64,000 bases of DNA, from the NCBI GenBank assembly GCA_039889245.1, contig JAZGVH010000002.1, positions 2,976,001-3,040,000 of the forward strand, read 5' to 3'. Shown piece by piece: positions 18,917 through 27,488 of the stretch. The notes under the pieces are model-generated. The model worked only from the letters and a program-made list of their open reading frames with translations. It was not told where the DNA came from and did not search any database. Origin of the DNA: Dermatophilaceae bacterium Soc4.6. GTDB lineage: Bacteria > Actinomycetota > Actinomycetes > Actinomycetales > Dermatophilaceae. A program made the translations under genes and the position numbers. Each line of letters opens with the position of its first letter. Position 1 is the stretch's first letter.

Positions 18917-19483
18917 GTGGCCGTGACGACGAGACACTCGCAATATGGTGATCGGAGGCGCCCGACGTACGGGCGCCGACACCGGCTGCCTTCTGCCGCG
19001 GTCGGATCAGCCGTTCTCGCTACAGGGGTTCTTGCCCTCGTGGGACTCTTCGGGTGCAGCGCGACCCCGAGCGGCGGTACGCAGGTGCCTACCGCCGCCG
19101 GGAGGACAGCCCTCGGACGGGCTGGGGTGCCAACGGGATCCGCAGGACCGGTGTCGACGCCGCCCCAGGGCGACGGCAGCGCCGCCCCTGCTCCTTCACG
19201 AGGTGACGCGGACGTCGTCAGGATCGAGAAGTGCTGGACGACAGCCACGCCCACCCGCGGTGGCCAGCTGCTCGTCAAGGCCTCGAGCTCCGACCCGGCG
19301 GCCCACCTGCTCGTCTACGCGGGTGACGGCTCGCTCATCGGCGAGGTGCAGAACGGCGGCGGTGGACGCTACGGCGGGAGCGTCATGCCGTACCAACGTT
19401 CTGACCCGGGCCGGTGCGTCGTCAGGAGCAGCAGCGGCGGCACGTCGACCGCCCCCACTGGTGCGTTCCAGGCCGAGAACTGA
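18917..19483 (+). CDS. putative lipoprotein, unknown function
   Basis: 188 residues with a basic N-terminus, a hydrophobic segment and a lipobox (LALVGLFGCSAT). A Gly/Pro/Ser-rich linker follows, then a small beta-rich domain from about residue 98 (VVRIEKCWTTATP ... RCVVRSSS) with two cysteines that could pair. I do not recognise the domain. GTG at 18917 or the in-frame GTG at 18923 could be the start; AAGGGA upstream fits the latter slightly better. It is the only rightward gene in the oxidase/peroxidase cluster, divergent from the oxidase and convergent with the peroxidase gene, with only 18 bp between stops. Confidence 0.65.
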   Translation: MAVTTRHSQYGDRRRPTYGRRHRLPSAAVGSAVLATGVLALVGLFGCSATPSGGTQVPTAAGRTALGRAGVPTGSAGPVSTPPQGDGSAAPAPSRGDADVVRIEKCWTTATPTRGGQLLVKASSSDPAAHLLVYAGDGSLIGEVQNGGGGRYGGSVMPYQRSDPGRCVVRSSSGGTSTAPTGAFQAEN

Positions 19484-19501
19484 CCCGGCACAGCACGGCG
19501 G

Positions 19502-22500
19502 TCACTGCGCGGCCACGGCGTTGGATCGCGACGACGCCAGACCGATCCCGATGGCGTTGACCGCCCTCACCTCGAAGCGGTAGGTACCGGCCGGGAGGAC
19601 GACGAACTGCTTCCGGACGGACGCCGCCACGGTGATGCTGACAGGTACCCCGACCGGGGTGATGCCGTCGGTGTCCATGAGCAGAGCGGTCACCTGGTAC
19701 CCGGTGATCTTGCTCCCGCCGGTGCTCGTCGGGGCCAACCAGGTCGCGAGGGCGGACAGCTCCCCCCCGGGCAGCCCTGGTGCGGCATTCCCGATGATCG
19801 GGGCCGACGGCGGGGTGCGGGGGGCGCTCGCCTTGATACCGGCCGACGCGAGCGACTTCTTGCCCACCCCCGCGGCGTTCACGGCGCGCAGCACGAACGT
19901 ATAGGTCACTCCGGCGGTCAGTCCTCCGATCGTCGCCTGCGACACCGGCCCCTGCACGGTGTCGGTGCGCACGAGGACGCCCGAGACGCGCACGAGGACG
20001 AGGTAGCTCGTGATCGGCGACCAGCCGTCGGCGCCCGGGGTCCAGCGCAAGGCGACCGACTGGTTGGCGCCGACACCCGTGACCCCGGTGGGCGCCGACG
20101 GCAAGGTGATGGGGACGACGACCGTCGAGGGCGGGCTGACGGTCGTGCCGGTGGCGGTGAGGGCCTGCACCTGGAAGGTGTACGGGGTACCGGCGGTGAG
20201 CGCCTTGACGGTCAGGGTGGTCGTCGTCGTCGGTAGGCCGACGACGGTGCTGACGACGGTCCCCCCGGTGGAGGTGACGACCGTGTAGGAGGTGACCGGC
20301 GAGTCCGTGCCCACCGGGGGGGCCCACGCGAGGAGGGCGCTGGCAGCGCCGGGCAGTGCCGACGTGATCGTCGGCCACACTGCCACAGGCAGGGTGGCGA
20401 CCGTGACGGTCTGGTCGGAGAACTTCAGCTTCTCGATGTTGAAGAGGGTGTCGCTGCCGTCGCTGACGAGCTGGCCGATGACGTTGGGACCCGTCTGGGT
20501 CACGGTGACCGTCCCCCCCGCGACGGTGACGCTGTAGTTGCCGCGCGGTCCGGTGTAGACCGCGGTGTCGACCGATGACGCGTCGTTGGTCGGGCTGGTG
20601 ATCTCCCGGACCGTGACGAGATCTCCGGGGTCGAGGAGCCCGGAGCCCACGGCCTGCTGGAGCGTCATGCCGTCGGTACCGGGCCCGAAGGTGCCAGACG
20701 TCGCGGTGTGCTCGATGAGGTCGGTGGTGCCCGTCTCGGTGGAGGCGTCAGCCGGGTTCGTGCGCACGCTGATCCGCACGCTGAGGGCCCGGTCGCCGTC
20801 GATGATGTCGTTACCGCCTCGGCCCGCGATGGTGTCGCTCCCGGCCCCGCCGAGGAGGATGTCGCCCTCGCCCCAGATCGGGCCGGAGAGGGGACAGGAG
20901 CCTGCGGCGGACCTGGCGACGACCGCGCCCAGGTCCCCGGTCAGGGGCTGGGGGACGATCGCCCCGAGGCCGGCGATGCGGTCCACCCCCGCCTGGTCGA
21001 GGACGTCGCAGCCGATGAAGCCGGCGCCACCCACTGTGCGTGGGACCACGTCCGTGCCGCTGATGACGTCGTCGAACGGTGAGCCCGAGTCGCCCTCGAC
21101 CTCCTGCCAGCGGTCGCGGTTGGCCGTGATCGGGATGGGCAGCCCGGCCTGGGCGTTGTTGATGTTCATGTCGTCGCTGGCCGGTGCGGTGTCGAACTGG
21201 TGGATGGCCCAGTCGAAGCCGCCTGAGCCGATGTTCTTGTCGATGCTCGAGGTCTGCGCCATGATGTCGTCCCCGCCCTCAGCCTGGTAGTCGTTGTCTC
21301 CCGTCTGGCCGATGAGGACGTCGTTGCCGGGTGAGGCCTCCCCAGGGTCGTTGAGGAAGGGTGCCCCGTGGTCACCCTGGAGCAGGTCCACGCCCTGGCC
21401 CCCCTCGATCCAGTCGTCGCCACCGTCACCGAAGACCGTGTCGGCACCCTGGCCGGCGATGATGAAGTCGTTGCCCGGGCCGCCGAAGGTCTCGTTGTCG
21501 TTGGCGCCGCCGTTGATGAGATCCTGGCCGTCGCCGCCCAGGAGGATGTCGTTGCCCAGGCCGCCGTCGAGGTAGTCGTTGCCCGGTCCGCCCTTGAGGA
21601 CGTCGTTGCCCGACAGGTCGGTGATGATGTCGTTGCCGTCGCCGCCGAGCACCACGTCGTTGCCGCCCCCACCGTCGAGCACGTCGTTGCCGGCGCCGGC
21701 CCAGATGGTGTCGTTGTCGTTGCCGCCGTAGACGCGGTCGACGCTGGAGGTCCCCTGGTAGACCGCCTGGCCGTTGACCCCCGGCCGGTCGACCGAATTG
21801 GTCTGCCGGTACTGGATGGTCCCGTTGGGCTGGCGCAGCAGGAGCAGGTTCTCGTTGCAGTCCGTCGTCGAGGGGTCGTCCGCCACCGATGAGCCGAGCT
21901 GGGTGAACCCGGCTGGTGTCCCGGCGAGGTGCGCGAGGTCGAAGCGGCAGTCGGCCGTTGCGAAGGAGTCCGCCTTCAGGGAGCGGGTGTTGTCGGTGTT
22001 GCGCTGGACGAGCTCGGCGAAGGAGTTCCCCTCGAGCTGGCTGCGCAAGTTGAGGCCGGCGGTCCGGGCGATGTAATAGAACCGGTCGCCGTCCTGCAGG
22101 CCCTCGAGCTGGCTCTGGAAGACGTAGTTGAAGGTGCTCCCGAGCAGGCCCCCGAAGACGTTGGTGACCTCGGCGAGGCCACCGACCCACAGGTCGACGT
22201 CGTCGACGCCCGTGGTCGTGACGCCGTTGGCGCCGTTCGACCACGCGGCGGTGCCGAGCATGAAGTCGGCCGCGTCGGAGGGCGGGGAGTCGGAGGGCCC
22301 CGGGCTGACGATCGCCCGGGCGGCGTTCCGCTTCGCCGTCACCGTGGTGGCCGCGAGGATCGACGGGTGCCGGCCGTAGGCCGCGACGAAGTTCACGAGG
22401 GACTCGGGGTGCTTGAGGTGCTGTCCGAAGTCGCTCCAGCTCGTGTACGGGGTCAGCTGACCGTCGGAGGTGCGGGCGAACAGCTGCCGGCGCACGTCGT

Positions 22501-24730
22501 TGAGCCGGGGGAGGCCGGCGTCTCGCCCCCGGGCGATGTTGAGCGTCGCCAGGTCGAGCGGAAGCCCAAGGAGGTTGTTGCGCAATGTCTCGGTGACGAA
22601 CTCGTCGAGCTCGTTGCCGACCTGGCTGGATGATCCCATGACGATGCTGCCGGCCGCGGCCTCCGGGGTGAGCGTGCCGGTCGGACCCCCGTCGAAGTAC
22701 GCCGGGGGGTTGAGGAAGGCGCCGAGAAGCGGGAGCGAGGTGTCCGTCTTGGACACCGTGCCGTCGGGGGCGACCGTCTCGACCCGCCGAGCCACCGTGT
22801 CGTTGAGCATCGAGTGCCCGAAACGGTAGACGGCAGAGGCGAACTCGGTGGAGATAGCGGGGTTGATGTCGGGGGAGTAGGCGTGGAAGGGCTTGATGAG
22901 CGGCTGCATCTTGCGCGCGAACTCCTCGAAGACGGTGTGCTGGTACTCCATCTCGGTGACGTACCGGGCGGCCTGGAAGAGGCGCTCCCCGTAGCCGTAG
23001 CCCGAGCCGCTCGAGGTGTCCTGCCAGGCGGCCAGGGCCGCCGCTCCAGCGGCCGAGGTGTCACCGCGCAGGGTGGTGTCGATGTCGGCGACGAGGCGGT
23101 CGTGCTCGGAGTGGAAGACCTGGTGCACCGCCGAGAGCGCGATGTTCTCGTTGCACCGTCCGTCGCCGCAGGCGAAGTGGGCATTGAGCATCTCGTCGTC
23201 GTAGGTGCCGCGCGGCTGGTGGGCGAAGTCGGCCGACGGCGTGTTGTCGGCATCCGGCACCGGTGCCACAGGGGGCGTCGCCGGGTTGTGGTCGGTGTCC
23301 TGCGGGCTGGGGTCGGCGTTGTGGGCGATGTCGGTGAGGAAGGGGACGCCGAAGTGCAGGACGTTGGAGGGGACCGGAACCGGGTGCGCGGTGTCGCCCT
23401 CGACGAGTCCGGTCGCGGTGACGTACTGCGGCAGGCCGCGGGCCGGCCCGGGGATGAACTTGCCGTAGGGGTCCGAGGCGATCATCGGCACGTCGGTGAC
23501 GTCCACGTCGACGAGGGCCAGGCCGAGCAGCTGGGCCGCCTGGGCCTTGACGGAGGCCCAGGTTGCCAGCCCCGTGCGCCCGTCGGGAGACCCGGCATAC
23601 GTCTGGCCCGGGCCGAGGCCGCCGAGGAGGCGGCCCGTCGTCACGGGGTGGCCCGCCGCGTCGCGGGCATACTCCCGCAGGAAGACCTGGTGGGAGGAGT
23701 GCGAGGCGTAGGTCTGGCTCTGGTCGACCCAGGGCGTGTCGGTGTTGAGGGCGTCCGTCACGTCGTCCGCGGTCCCGAGGATGCCATCGGGCCCGGGCTG
23801 GTTCCGGGCCCGGGTGAGCACCATGAAGCGCTGGCTCGCTGGGAGGTCGTCGGCCGTCCCGACGAGGTGGTCCGGGCCGGCGATGAGCGGGTCGTCCGAC
23901 CGGAGCGGGACGAAGATCGTCCCGCCACCCTTGACCGTCTGGTCCACGCCGTGGTCGAAGAACTGGCCGAAGAAGGTGAACAGGCTGTTGTACGGCGGCG
24001 AGAGACCCACGTCGGTCGTGACGTTGGGGATGAAGAGGGTCTGGTGCGAGGGCGTGCAGCCGTCGGGTACGCCGGCCACCGGCGGGACCGCGTCGAGCTG
24101 CGGGTCGGTCGTGCAGGGTACGGCCGTCGCGCCCGGGGTCTGCGAGCGCACGGGGTGGGCAGCGGCGGCGAGCGCAGCCGGGTTCGTGCTCGTCTGGTCG
24201 ACGATCAGGTTGCTGACGACGCGAGGCTCAGAGTCGACGACGACGTTGCCCACGGACTTCTGGGCGTAGGACGTCGCCCCGGGGGGGCCGACCGGGAAGG
24301 CGGCCGTCACCGGTTCGGCGTCGCGGAAGGCCGGGGTCGTGAGGCGGGGGAAGCTGCCGTCTGCGGCGGCGAAGCCGGCGTTGCCGGTCTTGAGGTTGTT
24401 GCAGGTCCCGTCGACCGTCCGCAGCCCGTACGGCGTCAGCACGTCAGGCACCTGCTCGGCGTCCGGGATGCCGTCCCCGGGCTGGTTGAGCAGCGTCCCA
24501 CAGGGGTTGGCCGGGGTGCGGGTCATCGTGTGGCGCTCGGCGATCTTGATCTGCCGAAGGACGTAGGCCAGGTCACCTGTCGTCACCGTGAATCCCTGCC
24601 CGACCGGGGCGGTGGACCCGTGGGCCGGTAGTGCGGCGGCCTGCAGGATCAGGGAGATCCCCACCAGCGCCGTGGTGACCGCCGCGCGAGGGCGCGATGG
24701 ACGAGGAACCCGCCGAGTGGGTCGCCGCAT
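19502..24730 (-). CDS. secreted animal-type haem peroxidase with RTX and FN3 domains
   Basis: About 1742 residues. After a signal peptide (TTALVGISLILQAAALPAHG) comes an animal haem peroxidase domain. The distal His is in FFGQFFDHGVDQT (~residue 257) and the proximal His in YRFGHSMLNDT (~635). RTX-type GGxGxD calcium-binding repeats fill ~997-1117 (GGPGNDYLDGG, GGLGNDILLGG), with a shorter second block near 1290. Three fibronectin-III-like domains end the protein. This layout matches the MopA class of peroxidases linked to Mn(II) oxidation. The ATG at 24730 is chosen for the signal peptide; an in-frame GTG lies at 24775. RTX repeats suggest calcium-dependent folding outside the cell. Confidence 0.88.
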   Translation of the reverse strand: MRRPTRRVPRPSRPRAAVTTALVGISLILQAAALPAHGSTAPVGQGFTVTTGDLAYVLRQIKIAERHTMTRTPANPCGTLLNQPGDGIPDAEQVPDVLTPYGLRTVDGTCNNLKTGNAGFAAADGSFPRLTTPAFRDAEPVTAAFPVGPPGATSYAQKSVGNVVVDSEPRVVSNLIVDQTSTNPAALAAAAHPVRSQTPGATAVPCTTDPQLDAVPPVAGVPDGCTPSHQTLFIPNVTTDVGLSPPYNSLFTFFGQFFDHGVDQTVKGGGTIFVPLRSDDPLIAGPDHLVGTADDLPASQRFMVLTRARNQPGPDGILGTADDVTDALNTDTPWVDQSQTYASHSSHQVFLREYARDAAGHPVTTGRLLGGLGPGQTYAGSPDGRTGLATWASVKAQAAQLLGLALVDVDVTDVPMIASDPYGKFIPGPARGLPQYVTATGLVEGDTAHPVPVPSNVLHFGVPFLTDIAHNADPSPQDTDHNPATPPVAPVPDADNTPSADFAHQPRGTYDDEMLNAHFACGDGRCNENIALSAVHQVFHSEHDRLVADIDTTLRGDTSAAGAAALAAWQDTSSGSGYGYGERLFQAARYVTEMEYQHTVFEEFARKMQPLIKPFHAYSPDINPAISTEFASAVYRFGHSMLNDTVARRVETVAPDGTVSKTDTSLPLLGAFLNPPAYFDGGPTGTLTPEAAAGSIVMGSSSQVGNELDEFVTETLRNNLLGLPLDLATLNIARGRDAGLPRLNDVRRQLFARTSDGQLTPYTSWSDFGQHLKHPESLVNFVAAYGRHPSILAATTVTAKRNAARAIVSPGPSDSPPSDAADFMLGTAAWSNGANGVTTTGVDDVDLWVGGLAEVTNVFGGLLGSTFNYVFQSQLEGLQDGDRFYYIARTAGLNLRSQLEGNSFAELVQRNTDNTRSLKADSFATADCRFDLAHLAGTPAGFTQLGSSVADDPSTTDCNENLLLLRQPNGTIQYRQTNSVDRPGVNGQAVYQGTSSVDRVYGGNDNDTIWAGAGNDVLDGGGGNDVVLGGDGNDIITDLSGNDVLKGGPGNDYLDGGLGNDILLGGDGQDLINGGANDNETFGGPGNDFIIAGQGADTVFGDGGDDWIEGGQGVDLLQGDHGAPFLNDPGEASPGNDVLIGQTGDNDYQAEGGDDIMAQTSSIDKNIGSGGFDWAIHQFDTAPASDDMNINNAQAGLPIPITANRDRWQEVEGDSGSPFDDVISGTDVVPRTVGGAGFIGCDVLDQAGVDRIAGLGAIVPQPLTGDLGAVVARSAAGSCPLSGPIWGEGDILLGGAGSDTIAGRGGNDIIDGDRALSVRISVRTNPADASTETGTTDLIEHTATSGTFGPGTDGMTLQQAVGSGLLDPGDLVTVREITSPTNDASSVDTAVYTGPRGNYSVTVAGGTVTVTQTGPNVIGQLVSDGSDTLFNIEKLKFSDQTVTVATLPVAVWPTITSALPGAASALLAWAPPVGTDSPVTSYTVVTSTGGTVVSTVVGLPTTTTTLTVKALTAGTPYTFQVQALTATGTTVSPPSTVVVPITLPSAPTGVTGVGANQSVALRWTPGADGWSPITSYLVLVRVSGVLVRTDTVQGPVSQATIGGLTAGVTYTFVLRAVNAAGVGKKSLASAGIKASAPRTPPSAPIIGNAAPGLPGGELSALATWLAPTSTGGSKITGYQVTALLMDTDGITPVGVPVSITVAASVRKQFVVLPAGTYRFEVRAVNAIGIGLASSRSNAVAAQ

Positions 24731-24788
24731 GGCTTGCCTGCCTTTGACCTGGGTGAGATGAGGACGCCCCTCCACGATGACGACCCCA

Positions 24789-24805
24789 CCTTGGAGATTC
24801 CTTGT
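24789..24805 (-). promoter_or_regulatory. 11-bp-period direct repeat upstream of peroxidase
   Basis: Minus strand ACAAGG-N5-CCAAGG, half-sites 11 bp apart. CATCGT follows 8 nt after the second heptamer, and the ATG lies about 60 nt downstream. In plus orientation CCTTGGAGATTCCTTGT agrees with the site at 25309-25325 at most positions. Confidence 0.5.
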
Positions 24806-24859
24806 GCCCAGGCGGTGTGACCGCGCGTGCGGGGCGGGCTCGAGGCGCCCCGGGTCGGC

Positions 24860-25240
24860 TCAGGAGATCGGGTTGCAGGAGCTGGCCGAGAAGGCAGCCC
24901 GGATGTGCTCGAGGAGGACCTCGGGCGCTACGTCCTTCAGCAAGAAGCTGTGTGCTCCCGCCTTGCGGGCCTCGTCCTCGGCGGACACCCGCCAGGTGAG
25001 GACGACCACCCCAGTGGCTGGCAGGAGCCGACGGATCTGGCGGGTCGCCTCGATGCCGTCGCCCCCGGGCATGGTGACGTCGAGGATGACCACATCGGGA
25101 GATGTGTCGAGAGCCATCGTGACGGCTGTCACACCGTTGTCGGCCGACCCACAGAGCACGAGGTCGGGTGCGGAGCTGATGGCCAGCTCGAGACCGAGCC
25201 GCACCATCGGATGGTCGTCGGCGAGCAGTACTCGTATCAT
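24860..25240 (-). CDS. receiver-only response regulator
   Basis: 126 residues comprising a complete receiver domain and nothing more: acidic pair D8/D9, phosphorylated Asp D54 (VVILDVTMPGGDG), a Thr in VVLTW and the Lys in LLKDV near 105. The sequence is of the NarL/LuxR class, but the C-terminal helix-turn-helix is missing, and the remaining gap to the next gene is too short to hold one. It may act as a phosphate sink or through protein contacts. The ATG at 25240 has GAGG 6 nt upstream; an ATG at 25252 overlaps the kinase stop as ATGA and is an alternative. Confidence 0.85.
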   Translation of the reverse strand: MIRVLLADDHPMVRLGLELAISSAPDLVLCGSADNGVTAVTMALDTSPDVVILDVTMPGGDGIEATRQIRRLLPATGVVVLTWRVSAEDEARKAGAHSFLLKDVAPEVLLEHIRAAFSASSCNPIS

Positions 25241-25248
25241 CGGGCACC

Positions 25249-26727
25249 TCATGCTGGGGGAGGGCCACCGCGGGGGGCGGTCGGGCTCACCTCATGCTCC
25301 ACCACTGACCTTGGCGATTTCTTAGGGCCGCGGAAGAGCAGCGACCTCACGCGTCGTGTCCCGGTCAGCGGGCCAGACCTCGAGTGCTCGGCCGGCGAGC
25401 AGGGGAAACGCGCCTCGAGCACCGTCCCGCACGTCGTCCCGTACGTCAGCGACAGCGTGCCGCCGAGGTCGGTCAGGGTAGCGGCGAGCAGCTGCAGCCC
25501 CATGTGTCCGTCCATCGGCTCGGCCGCAGACGGGCCTTCGCCGTCGTCCACGACCCGGACGACGTAGTGAGCCCCCGTCGGCCCCGCCGTCACCTCCATG
25601 GACTTGGCCCGAGCGTGCTTGAGGACGTTCTGCACCCCCTCCCGGACGATGCGATAGGCCATCCGGGAGACGTCGAGGGTCTGGTCCGTCGTGTCGACAT
25701 GGACGCGGGTCCGAACCCCTTCGTGCTCGGCACGCAGGGCGAGGGCCTCGACCGCCTCGGCCAGCCGTCCCTCACCGAGGTTGCCGGGGTACAGCTCGGT
25801 GAGCATGTCGCGCAGCTGCGCCACGTCCTTGAGGAGGAGCCGGTGGGTCTCGCCGAGCAGCTCACGGGTCGAGTTCGCCGAGGCGTGGAGGCCGGCCGCG
25901 ATGGACGGCAGGGCGAACCCGATCCCGGCGAGGTCCTGGATGACGCCGTCGTGCAGCTGCGACGCGATGCGGTGACGCTCGAGCTCGGACGCCGAGAGGG
26001 CGTGCTGCATCATCAGCTCGCGCTCGGCCAGGCCGCGGTCCACCCGCCGCGCCAGCGACAGGGCGAGGGGGAGCATCGCCAGCGCGAAGATCAGCAAGGC
26101 CGCGAAGACGAGCGGGATGAGTTCGTGCAGCAGGGCCCACTGGGCTTCGTCGATGCGCACCACCGACCAGTAGGTCTCGACCACCACGGGCAGTCCCTCA
26201 GGCGTCGTCGTGGGGGTGTACACCTCGAGGAGCTGGCCTTCGGCGACCTCCAGCGCGTTCTCGGGCTGGTCGAGGTGGGTGACCTCGGCGACCTGGGAGG
26301 AGGCAGCGGGCGTGGCGAACAGCCGGACGACGTCAGCATCGAGGACGAAGGTGCGACCGACCAGCTCCTTCTCGTCGGCCCACAGCACCCGACCCGACTG
26401 GTCCCACAGCTTGATGTGTCGGACGCTGCCGTCCTTCATCCGGCTCTCAAGGACGGACACCAGCTCGCTGTCCGGGTTGACCCGTGTCCCGGTCATCCCG
26501 TGCGCGAGCAGGGGGGTCACGGAGATGCGGGCGAACATGCCACCCCGGAGGGCGGCGTCGCGCAGCGCCGACTTGGAGGCCATGTCGCGGGCGACCCAGT
26601 TGCTGGCTGCCCCCACCACGATCAGGAGGGCGAGACTGGCGACGGCGAAGGAGATCATCGACCGTCTGACCACCGCCCCGGAGCCGCTGCGGCGGCCCCG
26701 GTGACCCTCAGGCCGAAGGTAGGGCAT
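25249..26727 (-). CDS. sensor histidine kinase (NarX/HisKA_3 type)
   Basis: 492 residues with a first membrane helix at about 24-46, a ~160-residue extracytoplasmic sensor region (YTPTTTPEGLPVVVETYWSV resembles a single-Cache fold) and a second helix at about 205-230. The HisKA_3 dimerisation box with phosphoacceptor His follows in ERHRIASQLHDGVIQD (~256), then an HATPase_c domain (VREGVQNVLKHARA, DDGEGP). About 45 residues after the ATPase domain are basic and low in complexity, and their DNA contains the direct repeat at 25309-25325. The gene overlaps the NarL-type regulator gene by 20 bp, so the two form a natural pair. Signal unknown; perhaps metal or redox, by context. Confidence 0.87.
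   Translation of the reverse strand: MPYLRPEGHRGRRSGSGAVVRRSMISFAVASLALLIVVGAASNWVARDMASKSALRDAALRGGMFARISVTPLLAHGMTGTRVNPDSELVSVLESRMKDGSVRHIKLWDQSGRVLWADEKELVGRTFVLDADVVRLFATPAASSQVAEVTHLDQPENALEVAEGQLLEVYTPTTTPEGLPVVVETYWSVVRIDEAQWALLHELIPLVFAALLIFALAMLPLALSLARRVDRGLAERELMMQHALSASELERHRIASQLHDGVIQDLAGIGFALPSIAAGLHASANSTRELLGETHRLLLKDVAQLRDMLTELYPGNLGEGRLAEAVEALALRAEHEGVRTRVHVDTTDQTLDVSRMAYRIVREGVQNVLKHARAKSMEVTAGPTGAHYVVRVVDDGEGPSAAEPMDGHMGLQLLAATLTDLGGTLSLTYGTTCGTVLEARFPCSPAEHSRSGPLTGTRRVRSLLFRGPKKSPRSVVEHEVSPTAPRGGPPPA
25309..25325 (-). promoter_or_regulatory. direct-repeat site inside kinase 3' end
   Basis: Minus strand CTAAGA-N5-CCAAGG with 11-bp period; one half-site is degenerate. 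It is followed after 8 nt by GAGCAT and lies 70-85 nt upstream of the receiver-only regulator. It aligns closely with the peroxidase site (CCTTGGNGATTYCTT in plus orientation). Confidence 0.35.
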
Positions 26728-27385
26728 GGATCAGACCCCGGCGGGCCGCCATGACGACGGCCTCGAGCTGCGAGTGGGCACCGAGCTTGGCAAGGAGGTT
26801 CTTGACATGTCCCCGAGTCGTGCTGACCGAGATGCTGAGCTCGTGGGCGATGGTCCCGAGACCGACCCCGGCGGCGAGCATGCGGAGCACCTCCAGCTCG
26901 CGCGCTGTCAGCCCCGGATCCGGGTGTGGGGGCGAGGACCCCATCAGCGACCGGAGGAAACGCGGGGGCACGCTGAAGCCGCCGCGCTCCGAGGTGCGCA
27001 GCACGCTCAGGATCTCCTGGAGGTCACCGGCCTTGGGCACCAGCGCGCACGCGCCCGCTGCCGCGGCGCGCGACAGGAGCGCCGAGTCGATGTAGGCACT
27101 GAGGATGACCACCCGCAGCTCGGGGAACTCGTGGGTGAGGACGGCTGTGGCCGACACCCCGTCGCCGTCGCCGAGGCGCACGTCCATGACGACGATGTCG
27201 GGACGGTGGGCCCGCACAGCTGCCAGGCCCCCGGTGACCGACGTCGCCGTGCCCAGGCACACGAACCCCTCGACGTGGGAGAAGGCCTGCGCGAGCAGCT
27301 GGGCGAACACCAGGTGGTCGTCGATGATCAGCACCGTGGTGGCGAGGACCTCGCCAGTCGCGGAAGGCTCTGTGTGCGTGCTCAC
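26708..27385 (-). CDS. NarL/LuxR-type response regulator
   Basis: 225 residues. The receiver domain has D22/D23, phosphoacceptor D68 (IVVMDVRLGDGDG) and Lys in VPKAGD. The C-terminal LuxR helix-turn-helix begins at LTARELEVLRMLAAG (~160) and includes IAHELSISVSTTRGHVKNLL. It is the likely partner of the overlapping sensor kinase. I chose the GTG at 27385, which opens directly on the receiver domain; a longer frame upstream has no domain content. With the receiver-only protein, the kinase may thus have two phosphorylation targets. Confidence 0.85.
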   Translation of the reverse strand: MSTHTEPSATGEVLATTVLIIDDHLVFAQLLAQAFSHVEGFVCLGTATSVTGGLAAVRAHRPDIVVMDVRLGDGDGVSATAVLTHEFPELRVVILSAYIDSALLSRAAAAGACALVPKAGDLQEILSVLRTSERGGFSVPPRFLRSLMGSSPPHPDPGLTARELEVLRMLAAGVGLGTIAHELSISVSTTRGHVKNLLAKLGAHSQLEAVVMAARRGLIHALPSA

Positions 27386-27488
27386 CAGTCGACCCCCGAC
27401 CCTAGAGTGTGCCCCGAAGTATCCCGTGCCCACCGCCGCAGGGACAATAGCCCGATGGGCCCAGATGACGTCGTGGGGCGGCCTCAGG

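Noticed and set aside
21380-21740. Dense short repeats that resemble a CRISPR or satellite
   Set aside because: They are codons of RTX nonapeptides in the haem peroxidase, with variable spacing and in-frame GGxGxD translation.
22814-24631. Plus-strand open frame of 605 codons inside the peroxidase gene
   Set aside because: Antisense to the peroxidase domain with Val/Gly/Arg-rich composition and no recognisable domain.
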